DNA of 7,452 nt from an uncultured Clostridia bacterium. GTDB lineage: Bacteria; Bacillota; Clostridia; TANB77; CAG-508. Positions 4,934 to 7,452 of this stretch are shown here, piece after piece. A program made the translations under genes and the position numbers. The notes beneath the pieces were generated by a model. That model was not told the origin of the DNA. It worked only from the letters and a program-made list of their open reading frames with translations, and made no database searches. The stretch is taken from NCBI GenBank assembly GCA_948528155.1, contig CAOSZT010000108.1, positions 1 through 7,452 of the forward strand. The letters run 5' to 3'. Within the stretch, counting starts at the first letter, position 1, and every line of letters starts with the position of its first letter.

Positions 4934-5995
4934 ATGAACAGAGAAAAAACAAGAAAAATAAAAGTAGGAAATGTACAAATAGGAGGACAAAATAAAGTAG
5001 TAATACAATCGATGTGCAATACTAAAACAAAAGACATAAAATCAACAGTAAAACAAATACTAGAACTAGAAAAAGCAGGATGTGAAATAATTAGAGTAGC
5101 ATGTTTAGACATAGAAGATGCCAAAGCAATAAAAGAAATAAAAAAACAAATACATATACCAATAGTATCAGACATACACTTTGACTATAAAATAGCATTA
5201 GAATCAATAAAATCAGGAGTAGACAAAGTAAGAATAAATCCAGGAAATATAGGATCACAAGATAGAGTAAAAGCAGTTGTTGATAAATGTAAAGAAAATA
5301 AAATACCAATAAGAATAGGTGTAAATGGAGGATCATTAGAGAAAGAACTATTACAAAAATATGGAGGAAAACCAACAGCCAAATCAATGGTAGAAAGTGC
5401 AAAAAAACACATAGAAATTTTAGAAAAATTAGACTTTTATGACTATGCTATATCATTAAAAGCATCGAATTTAGATTTATGTATAGAAGCATATGAAGAA
5501 GCCTCAAGAGAATTTGATTGTCCACTACACTTGGGAATAACAGAAGCAGGAACAGAATTTAGTGGAACAATAAAATCAAGTATAGGACTTGGAATTTTAT
5601 TAAGACAAGGAATAGGAGACACAATAAGAGTTTCACTATCAGATGACCCAATAAAAGAAATAAAAGTAGCAAAAGAAATATTAAAAGACTGCAATTTATA
5701 TAAAAAATCACCAACAATAATAGCATGTCCAACATGTGGAAGAACACAAATAGACCTAATACCAATAGCAAAACAAGTAGAAGAATTTTTGCAAACAATT
5801 GAATCAGAAATAACAGTTGCAGTAATGGGATGTGCAGTAAATGGACCAGGAGAAGCAAAAGAAGCTGACATAGGAATTGCTGGAGGAATAAAAGAAGGAT
5901 TACTATTTAAAAAAGGTGAAATAATAAGGAAAATACCACAAGAAGAAATTGTGAAAGAACTAAAAAAGGAAATATTAAAAATGATACAAAATTAA
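4934..5995 (+). CDS. ispG: 4-hydroxy-3-methylbut-2-enyl diphosphate synthase (flavodoxin/ferredoxin), IspG/GcpE
   Basis: Penultimate enzyme of the MEP isoprenoid pathway: it reductively opens ME-cyclodiphosphate to HMBPP using a [4Fe-4S] cluster, in the cytoplasm. 353 residues, the normal bacterial two-domain length. The N-terminal TIM barrel contains VQIGG and VVIQSMCNT (22-30), RVACLD (54-59), SDIHFD (79-84), RINPGNIG (100-107) and IRIGVNGGSLE (126-136). The C-terminal cluster domain has ACPTCGRTQ (264-272) and VMGCAVNGPGE (297-307), supplying C265, C268, C300 and the Glu ligand E307. All expected ligands are present, so it should be active. AAGGAAG lies eight bases before the ATG. The next gene, 65 bases downstream, is ispH, the following pathway step. 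Confidence 0.98.
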   Translation: MNREKTRKIKVGNVQIGGQNKVVIQSMCNTKTKDIKSTVKQILELEKAGCEIIRVACLDIEDAKAIKEIKKQIHIPIVSDIHFDYKIALESIKSGVDKVRINPGNIGSQDRVKAVVDKCKENKIPIRIGVNGGSLEKELLQKYGGKPTAKSMVESAKKHIEILEKLDFYDYAISLKASNLDLCIEAYEEASREFDCPLHLGITEAGTEFSGTIKSSIGLGILLRQGIGDTIRVSLSDDPIKEIKVAKEILKDCNLYKKSPTIIACPTCGRTQIDLIPIAKQVEEFLQTIESEITVAVMGCAVNGPGEAKEADIGIAGGIKEGLLFKKGEIIRKIPQEEIVKELKKEILKMIQN

Positions 5996-6060
5996 AATAT
6001 TATTTCATTATAAAAAATTAATATAGTAACTAAAAACAAAAAAGAAAAGAGGAAAATTTT

Positions 6061-6930
6061 ATGGAAATAATAACTGCAAAAACTGCAGGATTTTGTTATG
6101 GAGTAAAAAGAGCAGTAGAAAATAGTATTGAACAAGTAAAAAAAAATAAAGAACAAAGCATATATTGTTTAGGAGAATTAGTACATAATAAAAAAGTCAT
6201 AGAAAAATTAGAAAAACATGGTATAAAATTTATAAATAATATAAATGAAATAAAAGACGAAAATTCAAAATTAATAATAAGAGCACATGGCATTGAAAAA
6301 AATATATACAAAATAGCAAAAAATAGAGGAATAGAATTGATTGATTATACTTGTCCAAATGTCTTAAAGATTCACACAATAGCAGAAGATTATAAGAAAC
6401 AAGGATATTATATATTTTTAACTGGAACAGAAGGACATCCAGAAGTAATAGGAACAAAAAGTCATTGTGGAGAAAACTTTAGTTTAATTTCACTAGAAAA
6501 AGATATTGAAAAAGCAATTAAAAATTTTGAAAAAACAAATATAAACAAATTATTATTAATTTCACAAACAACATATAGTATGAAAAAATTTGATGAAGTA
6601 CGAAAAAAACTAGAAGAAAAAATAAGTAAAAATGTTAATTTTGTAATAAAAAATACAATCTGTTTAGCAACTGAACAGAATCAAAAAGAAGCAAAAGAAA
6701 TATCTTCAAAAGTTGATATGAGTATAGTAATAGGAGGAAAAAATAGCTCAAATACTAGAAAACTATATGAAATAGCAAAAGAAGAATGCAAAAACACAAT
6801 ACTAATAGAGTCAAAAATAGAATTAGAAGAAACAAAATTTGATAATATAGAAAAAATAGGAATTATGGCAGGTGCATCAACTTCACATGAAAGTATTAAT
6901 GAAATAATAGATTTTTTAAATGTAAAATAA
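6061..6930 (+). CDS. ispH: 4-hydroxy-3-methylbut-2-enyl diphosphate reductase, IspH/LytB
   Basis: Last enzyme of the MEP pathway: converts HMBPP to IPP and DMAPP with a [4Fe-4S] cluster. 289 residues, a stand-alone IspH, without the C-terminal S1-domain extension seen in some clostridial homologues. Cluster cysteines are C12 (GFCYGV), C98 (TCPNV) and C201 (NTICLAT). Substrate-binding residues are H42 (LVHNK), H76 (RAHG), H126 and E128 (EGHPEV). The C-terminal motif is GASTSHE (271-277), where Pro is usual in place of the second Ser, and ATEQNQ (203-208) has Asn where Arg is common; neither is catalytic. AGAGGA precedes the ATG at good spacing. No promoter or terminator is evident in the 65 bases after ispG, so the pair is probably one transcript. 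Confidence 0.98.
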   Translation: MEIITAKTAGFCYGVKRAVENSIEQVKKNKEQSIYCLGELVHNKKVIEKLEKHGIKFINNINEIKDENSKLIIRAHGIEKNIYKIAKNRGIELIDYTCPNVLKIHTIAEDYKKQGYYIFLTGTEGHPEVIGTKSHCGENFSLISLEKDIEKAIKNFEKTNINKLLLISQTTYSMKKFDEVRKKLEEKISKNVNFVIKNTICLATEQNQKEAKEISSKVDMSIVIGGKNSSNTRKLYEIAKEECKNTILIESKIELEETKFDNIEKIGIMAGASTSHESINEIIDFLNVK

Positions 6931-6973
6931 AAAAACAATAGTATAGTTAAATTAAAATAAGTACTTTTTAAAA

Positions 6974-7015
6974 ACCGCAAAAATCGAAAAAGGTCGAATT
7001 TTGCGGTCGATTTTA
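6974..7015 (+). terminator. Probable intrinsic terminator after ispH
   Basis: ACCGCAAAA (6974-6982) pairs with TTTTGCGGT (6999-7007), then an A-A mismatch, then TCGA (6984-6987) with TCGA (6994-6997) around the loop AAAAGG. CGATTTT follows, a short T-run starting four bases after the stem. An alternative pairing of AAAATCGA (6980-6987) with TCGATTTT (7007-7014) also exists. The position, 43 bases after the ispH stop, fits a terminator, but the T-run is short. Confidence 0.6.
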
Positions 7016-7036
7016 AGTTCAAAATTGCAAATATTA

Positions 7037-7065
7037 TTGACATAAATAAAATATGAAGTTATAAT
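7037..7065 (+). promoter_or_regulatory. Consensus promoter for the Rpn-like gene
   Basis: Perfect TTGACA (7037-7042), 17-base spacer and perfect TATAAT (7060-7065). Predicted transcription start is near 7072, with a leader of about 110 bases before the ATG at 7180. Confidence 0.85.
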
Positions 7066-7111
7066 CTATATTACATTTTATTTCAAAATATTTTAATCAT
7101 TTTTTCCAATA

Positions 7112-7128
7112 ATAATTAGTCTAATTAT
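7112..7128. promoter_or_regulatory. 17-base perfect palindrome in the leader
   Basis: ATAATTAGTCTAATTAT is an exact inverted repeat about a central T. It lies about 40 bases downstream of the expected start site. With almost no loop it is better suited as a DNA site for a dimeric protein than as an RNA hairpin. It is almost all A/T, so chance is possible. Confidence 0.35.
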
Positions 7129-7179
7129 AAAATACCATTATAAACAAAATGAAAAACAGGAGGTGAAAATTACAAAAAT

Positions 7180-7335
7180 ATGAATATAAAATTTATATCA
7201 AACAGAAATTATGTACTTAGAAAAGTATTAAACAATAAAAATTGCATAGATATTATAAAAGATTTTATTGAATCTATTTTAGATATAAAAATAAAAAACG
7301 TACGCGCGTGTGTGCGAGGCGTTGGCTCTAACTGA
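7180..7335 (+). pseudogene. Truncated 5' end of an Rpn/PD-(D/E)XK nuclease-transposase-like gene
   Basis: The frame from ATG 7180 runs 51 codons to TGA 7333-7335. Residues 1-41, ending in FIESILDIKIKNV, resemble the N-terminal segment of Rpn/PD-(D/E)XK family transposase-nucleases, where a stretch of this kind (FKRLF..., then FLNSILG-KI) precedes the nuclease core. Those proteins are around 300 residues, and the catalytic part is absent here. The last ten codons (from CGC) lie in the GC-rich tail and do not fit the family. AGGAGG (7158-7163) is 16 bases from the ATG, wider than usual; a GTG overlapping it opens only a six-codon frame. The gene is cut by the composition break near 7300, whether biological or by faulty joining. 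The family call rests on a short stretch. Confidence 0.5.
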
Positions 7336-7452
7336 ACCCGAGCGAGGCGTTGGGCTCTAACTGAACCCGAGCGATTGCACTGCAGGCTACGCGTTACTGA
7401 ACCCGAGCGATCGATCGATGGCTGTTAACTGAACCCGATCGAGCGATTCCTT
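7299..7452. other. GC-rich foreign or artificial tail
   Basis: GC is about 58% here by hand count (88 of 152 from 7301), against roughly 15% in the preceding 40 bases. No supported gene lies in it. It contains many six-base palindromes: CGTACG (7299), CGCGCG (7303), CTGCAG (7380), ACGCGT (7389), CGATCG (7408, 7412), ATCGAT (7410, 7414) and GTTAAC (7424). The abrupt change inside a reading frame suggests a chimeric join, vector or designed sequence, or insertion of foreign DNA. The sequence alone cannot decide. Confidence 0.8.
7314..7452. repeat. Irregular direct repeats with core ACTGAACCCGA
   Basis: ACTGAACCCGAGCGA occurs at 7331, 7360 and 7396, and ACTGAACCCGA followed by TCGAGCGA at 7428. 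Start-to-start distances are 29, 36 and 32 bases. The first two units (7314-7341, 7342-7370) are near-identical tandem copies of about 28-29 bases, differing by one G; later units share only the core. This is a degenerate minisatellite-like array that may continue past the window. Confidence 0.8.

Noticed and set aside
5443..5871. 142-residue minus-strand frame inside ispG
   Set aside because: It lies fully within a gene with all catalytic residues, has no ribosome site and no recognisable family.
7163..7183. Six-codon frame from a GTG ending in TGA overlapping the Rpn-like ATG
   Set aside because: The GTG overlaps the AGGAGG itself, so it has no ribosome site of its own.
7314..7452. CRISPR-like array
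   Set aside because: The shared core is only 11-15 bases, the spacing is uneven (29, 36, 32), the first two units are identical through the would-be spacer, and no cas genes are present.

Overview
The window looks like chromosomal DNA of a very AT-rich Gram-positive bacterium of the Clostridia type. Reasons: strong Shine-Dalgarno sites (AGGAGG, AAAGGAG), consensus -35/-10 promoters with TGn-extended -10 boxes, nearly all A/T-ending codons, TAA stops, a WalR/YycF-like response regulator, and MEP-pathway isoprenoid genes. The species cannot be named from the sequence.

Positions 1-3480 are an accessory, defence-like locus. A stand-alone protein resembling the N-terminal DNA-recognition domain of McrB (234-941) is followed by a 325-base non-coding stretch. 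Then come a small Cys-rich protein (1267-1488), a one-TRD type I specificity subunit (1523-2077) and a type I N6-adenine methyltransferase subunit (2079-3470). The last three are closely spaced and read as one operon. No restriction (HsdR), McrB GTPase or McrC gene is in the window. The two non-coding stretches in front of these transcription units carry four copies of the same dyad, GTTATA-N7-TATAAC. One copy sits on a consensus extended -10 promoter at 993-1021, which suggests the two units share a regulator. The leader behind that promoter contains a perfect 13-bp hairpin and can be drawn as a three-way junction.

Positions 3481-4522 hold a 296-base leader with a split dyad and an OmpR/PhoB-family response regulator that has no histidine kinase beside it. 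A strong bidirectional terminator (4551-4595) separates it from a small convergent gene on the minus strand (4605-4787). That gene has richer GC content and clearly different codon choice from its neighbours.

Positions 4860-7015 hold ispG and ispH, the last two enzymes of the MEP pathway, in tandem and followed by a terminator-like hairpin. Both are [4Fe-4S] proteins and probably one transcription unit.

From 7037 a consensus promoter and an AGGAGG site lead into the start of a gene resembling Rpn/PD-(D/E)XK transposase-nucleases. After about 41 codons the sequence changes abruptly, near 7298-7303, from very AT-rich DNA to about 58% GC. This tail contains four copies of ACTGAACCCGA at uneven spacing and many six-base palindromes. 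It does not look like DNA of the same genome. A chimeric join or artificial sequence is the simplest reading.
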